From: JAJRRL01 sp047404195
Lineage (GTDB): Bacteria; Pseudomonadota; Gammaproteobacteria; JAJRRL01
Direction: 5' to 3'
Assembly: GCA_047404195.1 (NCBI GenBank)
Contig: JBDOIU010000005.1
Span: 81,860 to 145,859 of the forward strand
DNA: 64,000 bases
Position 1 is the stretch's first letter; each line of letters opens with the position of its first letter. Both the position numbers and the translations under genes were made by a program. Below, in pieces: positions 25,938 to 34,602 of this stretch. The notes beneath the pieces were generated by a model. That model did not search any database, had not been told where the DNA came from, and was given only the letters and a program-made list of their open reading frames with translations.

Positions 25938-26909
25938 ATGTTACGTTTTAATGAATCATTATTAACGTTATTGAAACCACATATTTTCAACTCTCCTGTC
26001 CATCATGTGTCTGCTTTTGAGCATGATGAAAGTTATCTAAAAGAATTCCTATCGATTTTGTTTGACCCATTAAAGGGCGCTGAGAATAACTTAGTTGAAG
26101 TATGGAATAGTGCAGAGCAGGTTAATTCTGCCGCTTGGACACATTCCATACCGACTGATGCAACTTTGTATAGGGATGTGCGCTCAATAAAGAAGTGTAT
26201 GGATCTAAAGTGCTCTATTGTTTTCGATCAATATTTTAAATATTCAATGATGGCTAAGCAGCTGATTGCGTTAATTCATGAAACGCTTAACTGCGGTGGT
26301 GGATGTAATGCTTATCTATCACAAAAGGGTGGTAAAGCTTTTCCGATACACAGGGACGGTCATCACGTACTTATTTTTGCGTTATCAGGCCAGAAAAGAT
26401 GGAAAGTTTATAATCACAAACAAAATGCATATTACGCACAAATGAAAGTGCCAGATGAAACCACTGATGATGAGATACGTGCTTCTGGTTTGGCATTAGA
26501 TATAATAATGAATCCTGGTGATATTCTTTATATTCCAATTGGGCAATTCCATGAGGTTGAGAATTTGTCAAATCATTCGCTACATTTGACAGCATCCATG
26601 GTTTACAAAAATCTGCCAATACTGATGAGTGAGATCTTGGCATCTATGTCATCAATAAAAGAAAAAAATGCAAGCCCCGAGCTGCTTTCGTTACTGAGCC
26701 AACTGCATCCTGCACAGTGCTCTAATACAGCAATATCCAAGGATTCATTGATTGACTCCCTAAAGGATGTCGTTAAGCTAATGGAGCTGGTTGTAAGGCA
26801 CGATTCCTTCCCTGAAATGCATTTGGCGCGAGTCAGGAACAGGTATCTTGATATCCTGAAGCAACCGTCAGATGATTGGTTGCAAGAGGTGGGTTCGATT
26901 GAAGGTTAG
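25938..26909 (+). CDS. JmjC/cupin-4 type Fe(II)/2-oxoglutarate oxygenase
   Basis: Predicted hydroxylase related to the ribosomal oxygenases (YcfD, NO66, MINA53), which hydroxylate Arg or His side chains of proteins. From ATG 25938 it has 323 residues. The metal triad is visible as HRDGHH (His138, Asp140) and the distal His205 in IPIGQFHEVEN. The run HVLIFALSGQKRWKVYN is the cupin-4 signature. A helical C-terminal region of about 100 residues could be a dimerisation or winged-helix part. AAGGAG lies 8 bases before ATG 25938; the ATG at 25932 is too close to it. Directly downstream of the repeat peptide and overlapped by the next gene, so a peptide target in cis is a reasonable inference: each RVGDDRHGC motif offers two Arg and one His. 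Confidence 0.85.
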   Translation: MLRFNESLLTLLKPHIFNSPVHHVSAFEHDESYLKEFLSILFDPLKGAENNLVEVWNSAEQVNSAAWTHSIPTDATLYRDVRSIKKCMDLKCSIVFDQYFKYSMMAKQLIALIHETLNCGGGCNAYLSQKGGKAFPIHRDGHHVLIFALSGQKRWKVYNHKQNAYYAQMKVPDETTDDEIRASGLALDIIMNPGDILYIPIGQFHEVENLSNHSLHLTASMVYKNLPILMSEILASMSSIKEKNASPELLSLLSQLHPAQCSNTAISKDSLIDSLKDVVKLMELVVRHDSFPEMHLARVRNRYLDILKQPSDDWLQEVGSIEG

Positions 26910-27717
26910 CCCTGCTCGTTTGGCGTCTCTCTCCCATTTATCACCCAAGCATTTATCCGCAATGTGTGATATCACGCAAATTTCACAGCTGTGTTGCTCA
27001 CTATGTGGTTACTGCTTAACCTCAATTTATATTCGTGGTTCGACGGTATATGGAACTGCGCTCTCGCACTCAGATCTAGATGTTGTTGTTTTGTGTCAAG
27101 ACATACCAATGACTCGTGCCGCTAAATTAAAACGTTATATTAAATATTTATGTGGATTCACGATCAGGTCTTTTGATCTGGGTATCAAGGTTTTTTCTGT
27201 TGATTCTGATCGTAGAATCATTCCGCCAACTGATTCTGTAGGCTATGATTATATGATTGCTGAGAAATGCGTCAACTTTGACATTTACATGAATGGAGTC
27301 TGTTACTACGGACAGGCGATACCTAGAGCAGATGATGTATTTGAATCAACTGAAGAGCTTTTGTATTCAAATCGTATTGTATGGGGCGCTGAGCTGTGTG
27401 ATATTCTCAAAAAGGCTCAAGCATCACCAGTCTTTTTATGTCAGTTGGCTGGTTATATTGCTAAAAAAATTTTTAGGTGGTATGCCTACAATGAAATTGC
27501 TACAGATCATATATATCGCACAACTATCATAGACTGCTATCAATATACGTTGCAGTGTTTTCCAGGGTCCTCAGCTCACATTAATATGTTATATGCATTA
27601 TACACACAGGAAATGAACGTATCTTCTGTAGGGGCTCAAGCTGTTTGGGATGCAATTGAAGCGTTATGTCAAAATATTCAATTACCACTGCCTAGATTGG
27701 ATGATTGCCATGATTAA
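26899..27717 (+). CDS. Nucleotidyltransferase-domain protein 1
   Basis: Pol-beta superfamily nucleotidyltransferase of about 272 residues. The catalytic signature is IYIRGSTVYGTALSHSDLDV: Gly47-Ser48, then Asp59 and Asp61, with a likely third carboxylate Asp93 in IRSFDLGIKVFS. The C-terminal half is helical, as in kanamycin nucleotidyltransferase or MNT-type enzymes. It probably transfers a nucleotide to a small molecule, peptide or protein. TTG at 26899 has AGAGGTGGG upstream and overlaps the oxygenase stop by 11 bases; an ATG at 26872 is the alternative. Its position within the operon suggests action on the repeat peptide or on a molecule attached to it. A toxin-antitoxin NTase role is possible, but no HEPN partner is adjacent. 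Confidence 0.8.
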   Translation: MKVSPARLASLSHLSPKHLSAMCDITQISQLCCSLCGYCLTSIYIRGSTVYGTALSHSDLDVVVLCQDIPMTRAAKLKRYIKYLCGFTIRSFDLGIKVFSVDSDRRIIPPTDSVGYDYMIAEKCVNFDIYMNGVCYYGQAIPRADDVFESTEELLYSNRIVWGAELCDILKKAQASPVFLCQLAGYIAKKIFRWYAYNEIATDHIYRTTIIDCYQYTLQCFPGSSAHINMLYALYTQEMNVSSVGAQAVWDAIEALCQNIQLPLPRLDDCHD

Positions 27718-28504
27718 TCAAGTGGGAACAATACAACCGCTTGATGAGAGTGGTCACATTCTTAACTTGACCAGTCATACAAGTCTACAGCGCTGCTGGC
27801 GGCAACTCTTGGAGACAGTACTCAAAAGCCTCGTAGAGTCGACATCCAATATACATTCAATTTATGTACGTGGGTCGGTTGCTGTTGGTCGTGCCATCAA
27901 GGACGTATCAGATCTTGATCTCATTGTTGTGGCCTTTAATGACTATGAGAAAAATCAAGCCGCATGCGAAGTAATCAAAAACAATCACAGTCATTCGGAT
28001 AGTTTTTGCAAAAAAATAGATATTTCACTTTGTACAGACGAGATGTTATTGTCCCCGTCTGATACCAGTCGCTTCTTCATTAAGACGCAGTCACTTCATA
28101 TTTATGGGCGTGATATTTCACATGCGATCCCGAGCTTTGGCATAGACACGAATTTGATATCACACTGCTGGATGAATGATAAGGGTGTATTAGAGATGCT
28201 TATCAAGCATCTCTCTAGCAATGATGTTGAGATCAATATACAAGAGTGGTGTGTTTGGTTAATGAAAATGATAGTTCGCAATGCTTTTTTGACTGTAATG
28301 ACGAAAGCGCAATGTTATACGCGTGATCTTTGGCCGTGTTATGATATATTCAGCCACTATCATCTAAATGAAATATCAGATTCTATTTATGCTGCGCTAA
28401 AACTGGCTGTTGAGCCTAGCAAAAATTCAGATGAGGTTATTGGTGTGGCACGCAGAGCCATGGATCATGTTTATGGTGTGGCTCTGGCAACGGCATTTTC
28501 TTGA
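27710..28504 (+). CDS. Nucleotidyltransferase-domain protein 2
   Basis: A second pol-beta type nucleotidyltransferase, about 264 residues. Its signature is IYVRGSVAVGRAIKDVSDLD, with Gly55-Ser56, Asp68 and Asp70 in place, and a later acidic residue in KKIDISLCTDEM. Architecture and length parallel the preceding gene, so the two are distant paralogues from a tandem duplication. The ATG at 27710 overlaps the stop of gene 1 by eight bases; an ATG at 27701 is also in frame. Both catalytic centres look intact, so two distinct nucleotidyl transfers, or a heterodimer, are possible. Last gene of the plus-strand operon. Confidence 0.8.
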   Translation: MINQVGTIQPLDESGHILNLTSHTSLQRCWRQLLETVLKSLVESTSNIHSIYVRGSVAVGRAIKDVSDLDLIVVAFNDYEKNQAACEVIKNNHSHSDSFCKKIDISLCTDEMLLSPSDTSRFFIKTQSLHIYGRDISHAIPSFGIDTNLISHCWMNDKGVLEMLIKHLSSNDVEINIQEWCVWLMKMIVRNAFLTVMTKAQCYTRDLWPCYDIFSHYHLNEISDSIYAALKLAVEPSKNSDEVIGVARRAMDHVYGVALATAFS

Positions 28505-28527
28505 GAGTCGTTCCTGAGCGTATAAGC

Positions 28528-28552
28528 ATATGATATAAATCATATAAGATTT
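28528..28552 (+). terminator. Possible weak terminator of the repeat-peptide operon
   Basis: A short AT-rich inverted repeat (ATATGAT, loop ATAA, ATCATAT) followed by AAGATTTT, 24 bases after the last stop codon. The stem has only seven pairs and little G+C, so function is doubtful. Confidence 0.3.
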
Positions 28553-28575
28553 TGAGGTTAATGTGGTTTCATCTG

Positions 28576-29367
28576 TCAAAGCTGATTTTTATACTTAATT
28601 GTCTTTTGAATTTTTTGTATAACAAGAAACTTTTGGGTGACATGCAATGCGAGTGCATTATCATCCGCATAAACTTGATCATGCGCAAGTTGTAGTGGCT
28701 CGTTATAACCTGTGTTAAGGAAATAACTGAGTAGAGACTGTGGTATTTTGCGCACGCATTGGTTTGTTGCTAAAGAAGACAAGAGAAGGTGTGTTTGAAA
28801 GATGATACTTGGCTTCATTAGCAGTGATGTAATGAGTAGTGTGATACACAATAGTCGCGATGCTCTCCTGCTAAAAAACGCCCACTTAGGCTTGATGAGT
28901 GTGACTATTTCTGTTGTGAGCACCAATGTTGCCACTAAGTTGAGGCACAATGTGGCTTTTCTAAGGGTGGGTGTGATAGCTTTCTTTTGGCTACGAATGA
29001 GTAGGTAGTAATTGCTGCATAATTTCAGGAACTGTGAGTGCTGTGCTAGAAATGTCATGTCAATTTTATTTTGTAGTTCAGTGATAAGTCGTTTTCTATC
29101 TACATTGTCACGACAAATCAACTTGATATGTTTCTGGGTGGTGCCGTATTTTTTTGTTGCTCCTTTAATATTACCACTATCGATATCAGCAAGCACAAGC
29201 AAAAGCAGGCATGCATAAAGCTCGGAGTGGGTTGATTTTTCAATTAACTGAAGTAGCGATTGTAGCGCTACTTGGTTGATACATCCCCCAGTGCGCTTGC
29301 TGAGCACTGTGGCACATGTGGCATCATGCTCTAGTGCCAAGAGGTATTGCTCAAGTGGGTTTGTCAT
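28576..29367 (-). CDS. Membrane-anchored hypothetical protein
   Basis: A 263-residue protein of unknown family, convergent with the repeat-peptide operon. The first 140 residues are helical and soluble. Two hydrophobic spans follow, LCLNLVATLVLTTEIVTLI and LLCITLLITSLLM, joined by a short basic loop. A C-terminal soluble region of about 80 residues ends KTIKYKNQL. The arrangement (soluble N half, membrane hairpin) resembles the interrupted gene on the other side of the operon, but I see no residue-level similarity. A role in export of, or immunity to, a peptide product is conceivable from position only. Confidence 0.65.
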   Translation of the reverse strand: MTNPLEQYLLALEHDATCATVLSKRTGGCINQVALQSLLQLIEKSTHSELYACLLLLVLADIDSGNIKGATKKYGTTQKHIKLICRDNVDRKRLITELQNKIDMTFLAQHSQFLKLCSNYYLLIRSQKKAITPTLRKATLCLNLVATLVLTTEIVTLIKPKWAFFSRRASRLLCITLLITSLLMKPSIIFQTHLLLSSLATNQCVRKIPQSLLSYFLNTGYNEPLQLAHDQVYADDNALALHVTQKFLVIQKIQKTIKYKNQL

Positions 29368-29637
29368 TATCCAGCATCCATGTGGTGACTAGTTATATAT
29401 GTTACCTGATACAGCCATTATGATCTAGATGATTGTCTTGAAACTGTTGAGTTGATCAGGCTAAAACGTTTAAAAGTAAGCGGTATGGCATGATATCAAT
29501 ATGTTATGGCCGATATCAGCGCGTTACATGCAGACATGGTGCGTGTTGAAAATGGGGTATAAATATCTGTACATTGTTCAGTCAGCCTGGTATAGTTCAC
29601 CATTGTGTTACATTTATTACCTAATAGGATAATCACC

Positions 29638-30894
29638 ATGGCAAGTAACTGGCCTGGGCTACAACAAGCAATAGTCCAATCGATTCAATATGATAAGCCT
29701 ACTGCCATTCAGCGTCAGGCTATACCGGCGGTATTACAGGAGAGGGATGTGATTGCAGCAGCCCAAACAGGTACTGGCAAAACAGCTGCTTTTGTGCTGC
29801 CGTTATTGCAACTATTATCATCACGCCAGGTCATTAAGCAGGATTCCGTGCGTGCGTTGATTCTCACGCCAACGCGAGAGCTCGCAGCACAAGTGCATCA
29901 AAGCGTCTGCGACTATGGTAAGCAGTTAACATTGACCTCATGTGTCATATTTGGTGGTGTTAAAATAAACCCACAAATTAGGCGCTTGAAAGCCGGTGCT
30001 GATATTGTGATTGCTACGCCAGGTCGTTTGTTAGATTTGGTCAATCAGGGGCATCTTGATTTATCTTTTATTGAAATACTGGTTCTTGATGAGGCTGATC
30101 GTATGCTTGATATGGGTTTCATCAGAGACATTAAGCGCATCATTTCACATTTACCAAAGCGACGACAAAACCTGCTCTTTTCAGCAACCTTCTCAAAAGA
30201 GATAAAATCACTGGCGAGTAAGCTTTTATATAAGCCGATTATGATTGGTGAGGATAGATGTAACGTTACCGCTGATCATGTCAAGCAGTGTATTTACCGC
30301 GTTGACAAGGCCCGAAAGAGGGAGCTGATTTCGTATCTCATTGGCTCTGAAAACTGGCAGCAGGTGTTGATATTTACGCGCACAAAGCACGGTGCTAACC
30401 GTTTAGCTAAACAGCTAGATTGTGATGGTTTGCCTGCTGCTGCCATTCATGGAAACAAAAGCCAGGGTGCTCGCACACGTGCACTGGCAGGCTTTAAGGC
30501 AGGTGATATTCGAGTATTGGTCGCAACCGACATTGCCGCGAGGGGGCTGGATATTGATAAGCTGCCACATGTCGTTAACTTCGAATTACCAAATGTCCCT
30601 GAAGATTATGTGCATCGAATTGGTAGAACAGGTCGCGCGGAAAATTCCGGGCTGGCAATATCTCTTGTGAGTGCTGAAGATGAGCCCTTACTATTTGCTA
30701 TTGAAAAAGTGTTGAAGCGACGTATTGAATCTAAGGTGCTAGCAGGTTATGAGCCTAAGATTAAGGCAGCACAACCTGTCCAGTCAGGTAAAAAAAATAG
30801 TCCATCAAAGAATGCAGGGCAGAGAAAGCGGGTAAGAAATGATAGATCTTTTCGGCGAAATAAATCTGCAAAGCGTGCTAAACCAGGTGAATAG
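29638..30894 (+). CDS. rhlE: DEAD-box RNA helicase, RhlE type
   Basis: ATP-dependent RNA helicase likely acting in ribosome assembly or mRNA turnover. The 418-residue protein carries the Q motif KPTAIQRQAIP, Walker A AAQTGTGKT, TPTRELAAQ, GGVKINPQ, ATPGRLLDL, the DEAD box VLDEADRMLDMGF, SAT motif FSATF, and C-terminal motifs VLVATDIAARGLDI and HRIGRTGRA. The last 45 residues are very basic (GQRKRVRNDRSFRRNKSAKR), an RNA-binding tail typical of RhlE. ATG 29638 has AGGAT upstream; the frame from 29605 adds a non-family segment. Confidence 0.92.
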   Translation: MASNWPGLQQAIVQSIQYDKPTAIQRQAIPAVLQERDVIAAAQTGTGKTAAFVLPLLQLLSSRQVIKQDSVRALILTPTRELAAQVHQSVCDYGKQLTLTSCVIFGGVKINPQIRRLKAGADIVIATPGRLLDLVNQGHLDLSFIEILVLDEADRMLDMGFIRDIKRIISHLPKRRQNLLFSATFSKEIKSLASKLLYKPIMIGEDRCNVTADHVKQCIYRVDKARKRELISYLIGSENWQQVLIFTRTKHGANRLAKQLDCDGLPAAAIHGNKSQGARTRALAGFKAGDIRVLVATDIAARGLDIDKLPHVVNFELPNVPEDYVHRIGRTGRAENSGLAISLVSAEDEPLLFAIEKVLKRRIESKVLAGYEPKIKAAQPVQSGKKNSPSKNAGQRKRVRNDRSFRRNKSAKRAKPGE

Positions 30895-30989
30895 CGTGGC
30901 AAGTGCACATCCATTGGTCTCGCAGAGGATCTGCAATTTGATTGATCTGATTGGCTAGAAATAAATTGCACTCAGCTTAAACCGAGACA

Positions 30990-31706
30990 TTATTGTTTTT
31001 TCTCGGCCATGCTTGCTTTGATTTGTGCACAAATTGTTTTATGTTTTCTGCTAGTCAGGTTGATTGTAAAGGTATTCAGAGCAGGGCGCTGCGTTATTGC
31101 CGGGTTATTTGTAGCGTAACGTTGAATGAATAGCCCGTTTGGAATCAGCTTGACGTGAGAAAACCCGCCAGACATTCGATCGCCTCCGGCAATTTTGCAT
31201 TGGTAATGTAGGCCTGAGTGATCTTGATTTATAATGACAAGCGATGAGAATTGCCCACTGCCACCACCTGAGTCATTCACGAGATAAAGGTTGCGGCCTT
31301 GTCTGAGCGAGCCAATCAGCTTCACTGAAAAGAATCCCTGAGGCTCATTATTGACTCTCTTAAATTCAACAATGTCCCAGCCGCCGTAATTTCTTGTGGT
31401 GATACCCGCAGGTAGTTCATTGCATGGTGGCATACTCGTTCTACTGTCGTGAGCTGTATTGTGGCTGGATTGGTTCAGATAACCGCGCCCAGAGAAATTA
31501 TCGCTTTTCGTCATATACCAGATGCAGTATGCGGAAATATGCTGACCCGTTCTTTCTGGTTGTGTGACTGCGTGCTGTTTTGGTAGTAAGCTTGACGCAT
31601 TTAACTTCTTTTGCTGCAGATTTAGATGGTCACTATAGCATAATGACGTTGTGCAAAATAACAGCGACGCCAGAAGCGATCTCAGTGACAGGGTGTTCAT
31701 ATGCAT
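30990..31706 (-). CDS. Exported hypothetical protein
   Basis: A 238-residue protein with a clear Sec signal peptide: a short polar start, the hydrophobic SLLASLLFCTTSLCYS, and likely cleavage before DHLN. The mature part is rich in beta-forming residues and contains FFSVKLIGSLRQGRNLYLVN and several His/Asn-rich loops; I recognise no family. GGAG nine bases before ATG 31706 supports the start. It is the first of a run of minus-strand genes for exported proteins between 31 and 34.3 kb. Confidence 0.7.
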   Translation of the reverse strand: MHMNTLSLRSLLASLLFCTTSLCYSDHLNLQQKKLNASSLLPKQHAVTQPERTGQHISAYCIWYMTKSDNFSGRGYLNQSSHNTAHDSRTSMPPCNELPAGITTRNYGGWDIVEFKRVNNEPQGFFSVKLIGSLRQGRNLYLVNDSGGGSGQFSSLVIINQDHSGLHYQCKIAGGDRMSGGFSHVKLIPNGLFIQRYATNNPAITQRPALNTFTINLTSRKHKTICAQIKASMAEKKQ

Positions 31707-32031
31707 AGTATATTACTCCAACTGCTGGGTAATTCTACTCTATCTCTAGTCGGTAACATTGTCTAGCCATTCCTGTGAGCCATAATAGATTTGTTGCTGA
31801 GAAAGTGAACGCTAGCAGAGTGAGCTACTAGCAAGATTTATTACTTGAATAGAGCTGATAGTCCATATTTTCATTACAGTATTCGGTTATGCGCGATAAT
31901 TCTTATTATCGCGCATTAGCATTTTGAGCCATCTGATTGCCACGATTCGTTTGTAACACCATTAGACCATCAAAAAACGTTCAATTTACTCAATAACACA
32001 GTTGATCATCATGTCCGTATATGCCCCTGGA
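31707..32031. other. Intergenic region with perfect 10-bp inverted repeat
   Basis: No coding sequence is seen. A perfect hairpin, GCGCGATAAT, loop TCTT, ATTATCGCGC, lies at 31891-31914. It has no T run on either side, so it may be a protein-binding palindrome, an mRNA stability element, or a Rho-dependent 3' end. It lies downstream of the 32032 gene stop and upstream of the 31706 start, both on the minus strand. Confidence 0.55.
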
Positions 32032-32532
32032 TCAGTCTTTGGCTTTTTTGTATATCAAGCTGATATCATAGATGACTCGTTCATAATCCCGCATCTGATT
32101 GCTGATCAGTCGAGTGAATTCAGAATAGCTTTCGTCAATTTTTGTAAACTTCAACTTTGACCATGAGCGTTTAAAATATACTTCACTGGAATCACCATTT
32201 TTACTACGCGTACTGTAGTGATACGAACCATGGTCACCTTGAAAGTGTGATGTTGTATTGTTATAGATATCAATCATCACCTTATCATTGTAATTCACGC
32301 ACAATGTTCTTTTGGTAATGTCATCAACAAAAAATCCATGAACAGCACTACCTGGTGCGTCAAGAATTTGTCCACCATATTGTGATATCATCGTTGTGTG
32401 TATCTCAGCACTATTTACATGGGCGCTTTGATAGCGGTATTTTGTATACCCATCTGGACAGCCTTCTGCAAAAGCGGCAAAACTGCAGCCAGATACGAGC
32501 AGGCCAAGGAGTAAGCGGATATTGTTTTTCAT
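32032..32532 (-). CDS. Exported hypothetical protein, CPxxYT family A
   Basis: A 166-residue exported protein. Start at ATG 32532 (KNNIRLLLGLLVSGCSFAAFA), with signal peptidase cleavage likely after AFA. The mature chain opens EGCPDGYTKY and has a second Cys in KRTLCVNYND, suggesting one disulfide. The remainder is beta-rich with a charged helical C terminus. It is distantly similar to the product at 33048..33527, which begins its mature part DTCPNNYTLY and has its second Cys in DSSFCINQG at a matching distance. I recognise no described family. Confidence 0.7.
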   Translation of the reverse strand: MKNNIRLLLGLLVSGCSFAAFAEGCPDGYTKYRYQSAHVNSAEIHTTMISQYGGQILDAPGSAVHGFFVDDITKRTLCVNYNDKVMIDIYNNTTSHFQGDHGSYHYSTRSKNGDSSEVYFKRSWSKLKFTKIDESYSEFTRLISNQMRDYERVIYDISLIYKKAKD

Positions 32533-32578
32533 TATTGTACACTCAATAAAATGATGTATGTTAATGGGGGCAACAGCC

Positions 32579-32866
32579 TCATCCCCAGTTGATATTGCCT
32601 TGACCGCTTGTACCCGCAGCCTCGCCATCATCTGATGATGTAAGGCAACATATCATAGGGACAGCATCAGTAGATGCACAGGTCCATGTCACATAGCCAG
32701 ATATGTTGTTTGGGATACTATTTTGGCACACTGCATACTTGCCGCTTTGTAGCAGCGCTGCAACTTTTGAATCGTGTGATAGTTCTAGGCTTGCGGCAAA
32801 TAGTGTATTTGTTGAAACGACGCATGCGAGCATTGCAATAGATCTAGTGATGATATTTGTAAACAT
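32579..32866 (-). CDS. Small exported Cys-rich protein
   Basis: A 95-residue protein with a signal peptide (ITRSIAMLACVVSTNTLFAA, cleavage near ASL). The mature part of about 70 residues has four Cys (YAVCQNS, TWTCAST, MICCLTS), then a Gly/Ser tail ending GNINWG. AAGGAG about 6 bases before ATG 32866 is a strong start. It could be a disulfide-stabilised secreted peptide. It lies 46 bases upstream of the 32532 start on the same strand. Confidence 0.65.
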   Translation of the reverse strand: MFTNIITRSIAMLACVVSTNTLFAASLELSHDSKVAALLQSGKYAVCQNSIPNNISGYVTWTCASTDAVPMICCLTSSDDGEAAGTSGQGNINWG

Positions 32867-32961
32867 GTATACTCCTTATGAAGTTTGCTTGATGTTTGAA
32901 GTGGGTTATTGAAAAGCCCCACTTCTTGAATACAACCAAGCTAACACAGTCCATATAGTCA

Positions 32962-32988
32962 AAGATAGGGTATAAATTACCCTATCTT
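32962..32988 (-). terminator. Hairpin terminator after the 33048 gene
   Basis: Perfect 11-bp inverted repeat AAGATAGGGTA / TACCCTATCTT with a five-base loop, 59 bases beyond the minus-strand stop of the 33048..33527 gene. Only a short T stretch follows. Confidence 0.5.
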
Positions 32989-33047
32989 GTTATGAACAAA
33001 GGATGAGTCGATAACAGCAAGTTGATCTTAAGGCCAGTGAGATGACC

Positions 33048-33527
33048 TTAATTTTGTGCTTGAAATCTCAGGTGACCTTTTAACACAAGAGCTTTGATAT
33101 TTGGCCGCCCCATTTCACGTAATAGATCAGAGCCAGCATGGATGTGGGTCACATCTAAAGCTCTATTGTGCATATTAAAAGAGATGCTGAAGTAATCAGA
33201 GTTGACATCAAAACCATGGCTACTCTTTCGATACTTAAATACATTTGTGTCTGGGGGGAAATTAATTGTATGCTGTCCTTGGTTGATGCAGAAACTACTA
33301 TCTGATTGAAGCTGTTGCGAGATGAGCTTGTTAAAAAGATTATTCCCACCAAAATTCATGGTCATACCAAAATAAGGTGCTGTGTCTTTATAAGTCACGA
33401 GTAAATTATCAATAGACATACTGGTTGGTGTATACAACGTATAGTTATTTGGGCACGTGTCTGCAAGCGATGCACTCGTGCTAAGCAAGGCTAATGCGGC
33501 AATACTGGTTTTAATGAATGTTTGCAT
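33048..33527 (-). CDS. Exported hypothetical protein, CPxxYT family B
   Basis: A 159-residue exported protein beginning at ATG 33527 with GGGAG upstream. The signal peptide is TFIKTSIAALALLSTSASLA with cleavage before DTCP. The mature protein has two Cys and an Asn/Phe-rich beta-strand core, then a helix HAGSDLLREMGRP and ends LRFQAQN. It shares the CPxxYTxY opening and Cys spacing with the 32032..32532 product, so the two look like diverged paralogues. Function unknown. Confidence 0.7.
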   Translation of the reverse strand: MQTFIKTSIAALALLSTSASLADTCPNNYTLYTPTSMSIDNLLVTYKDTAPYFGMTMNFGGNNLFNKLISQQLQSDSSFCINQGQHTINFPPDTNVFKYRKSSHGFDVNSDYFSISFNMHNRALDVTHIHAGSDLLREMGRPNIKALVLKGHLRFQAQN

Positions 33528-33609
33528 ATCATGCTCCCAATATAAATGATACATTAATAAGCTATGATGCCTCGATTCATAAGTCAAGCTGGGCCCCTAG
33601 GAGGCCCCT

Positions 33610-34347
33610 CTAGAGTGTGATCCGATCATGGTTTTCCGGTGCTGCATAAGCAAATAATGCGCTGCCTGCCTGCAGAGATCGTAAAACAGAATGTAACTTC
33701 GTTGGTGAAACAGCAAAGCAGCCCCAGCTATTACCTGCTCTATGCTGTTTTTTAATGTTTGATTCACGCGCATAATTTGCCGCATGGATCACAATACTGC
33801 GTTTGTATGCATTGTCATTGATCCCGTGTTCCAGGCCAAATAGCCGTCGTGACAGGCCGTGCTTTCCTTGATATTCATTGCCAACACGGTAAAGCCCTAA
33901 ACTGCTGGCATGCGTACCAGCATTGTTTGAAAAGTGCCGCGCATAGACGCGCCCGCTACCGCTGCCTTGTGTGGTATAAAGTGATGTTACTATTTCTTGC
34001 TTCTGAGGATGTATGATCCATAATCTCTTCTCATATGATGGCTTTGAAAAGTCAACAATGGCCAATGTATCATGTGTATTGCTTAGGTCTCCATGTACCC
34101 TTCCCCATTCATAGGCATGTAATGCTCTCCGCAGCACTTGGGGATCAAGATGGTAGCGCTTTGATTCATGCATAAGTCGTGAGTAGCCACTTAAACTCTT
34201 ATTTGAAGCGTGTGTCGTGATGTAAGAAGCACCCACCAATAACCCAAAAATACCGCATAACCATACCATCAAATGATGCTCTAAGTGCTTGATTATATTA
34301 GCGAACATACCCGTTACCAACCCTATTTTGTACGTAATTAGCTCCAT
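33610..34347 (-). CDS. Murein L,D-transpeptidase catalytic domain protein (YkuD_2 type)
   Basis: A 245-residue protein with an N-terminal membrane segment (VWLCGIFGLLVGASYITT) and a periplasmic catalytic domain of the second L,D-transpeptidase family. The family sequence is plain: VDFSKPSYEKRLWII, GSGSGRVYARHFSNNAGTH, SSLGLYRVGNEYQGKHGLS, RLFGLEHGIND, KRSIVIHAANY and the catalytic SWGCFAVSP. Most relatives have Pro after the active Cys (WGCPAV); Phe here is unusual. The start is uncertain: ATG 34347, 34308 and 34269 are all in frame, the last giving the shortest signal anchor. It is distinct from the cytosolic-looking L,D-transpeptidase at 10656. Confidence 0.82.
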   Translation of the reverse strand: MELITYKIGLVTGMFANIIKHLEHHLMVWLCGIFGLLVGASYITTHASNKSLSGYSRLMHESKRYHLDPQVLRRALHAYEWGRVHGDLSNTHDTLAIVDFSKPSYEKRLWIIHPQKQEIVTSLYTTQGSGSGRVYARHFSNNAGTHASSLGLYRVGNEYQGKHGLSRRLFGLEHGINDNAYKRSIVIHAANYARESNIKKQHRAGNSWGCFAVSPTKLHSVLRSLQAGSALFAYAAPENHDRITL

Positions 34348-34602
34348 ATTAGCACATTATATGGTCTTTATCAAAGATATTCTGCAGCCCCCGAGGGTGT
34401 GCGCATAATTTAGTCGCACCTGTTGGGCGAATGCCGTCCTGTATCACTGGGATGCGATCAGCTGTTGTGAGGGTTCGTTTGTGCTAAAGCGGGTATCATA
34501 GCGTATATCCCTAGCACTGATGTGGTAGTATCAGTATGCTTCTTGGATATCAGTAGTGAGATGGTATATATTAGAGATGAATTAGGCTTAACAGGAGGTG
34601 CT

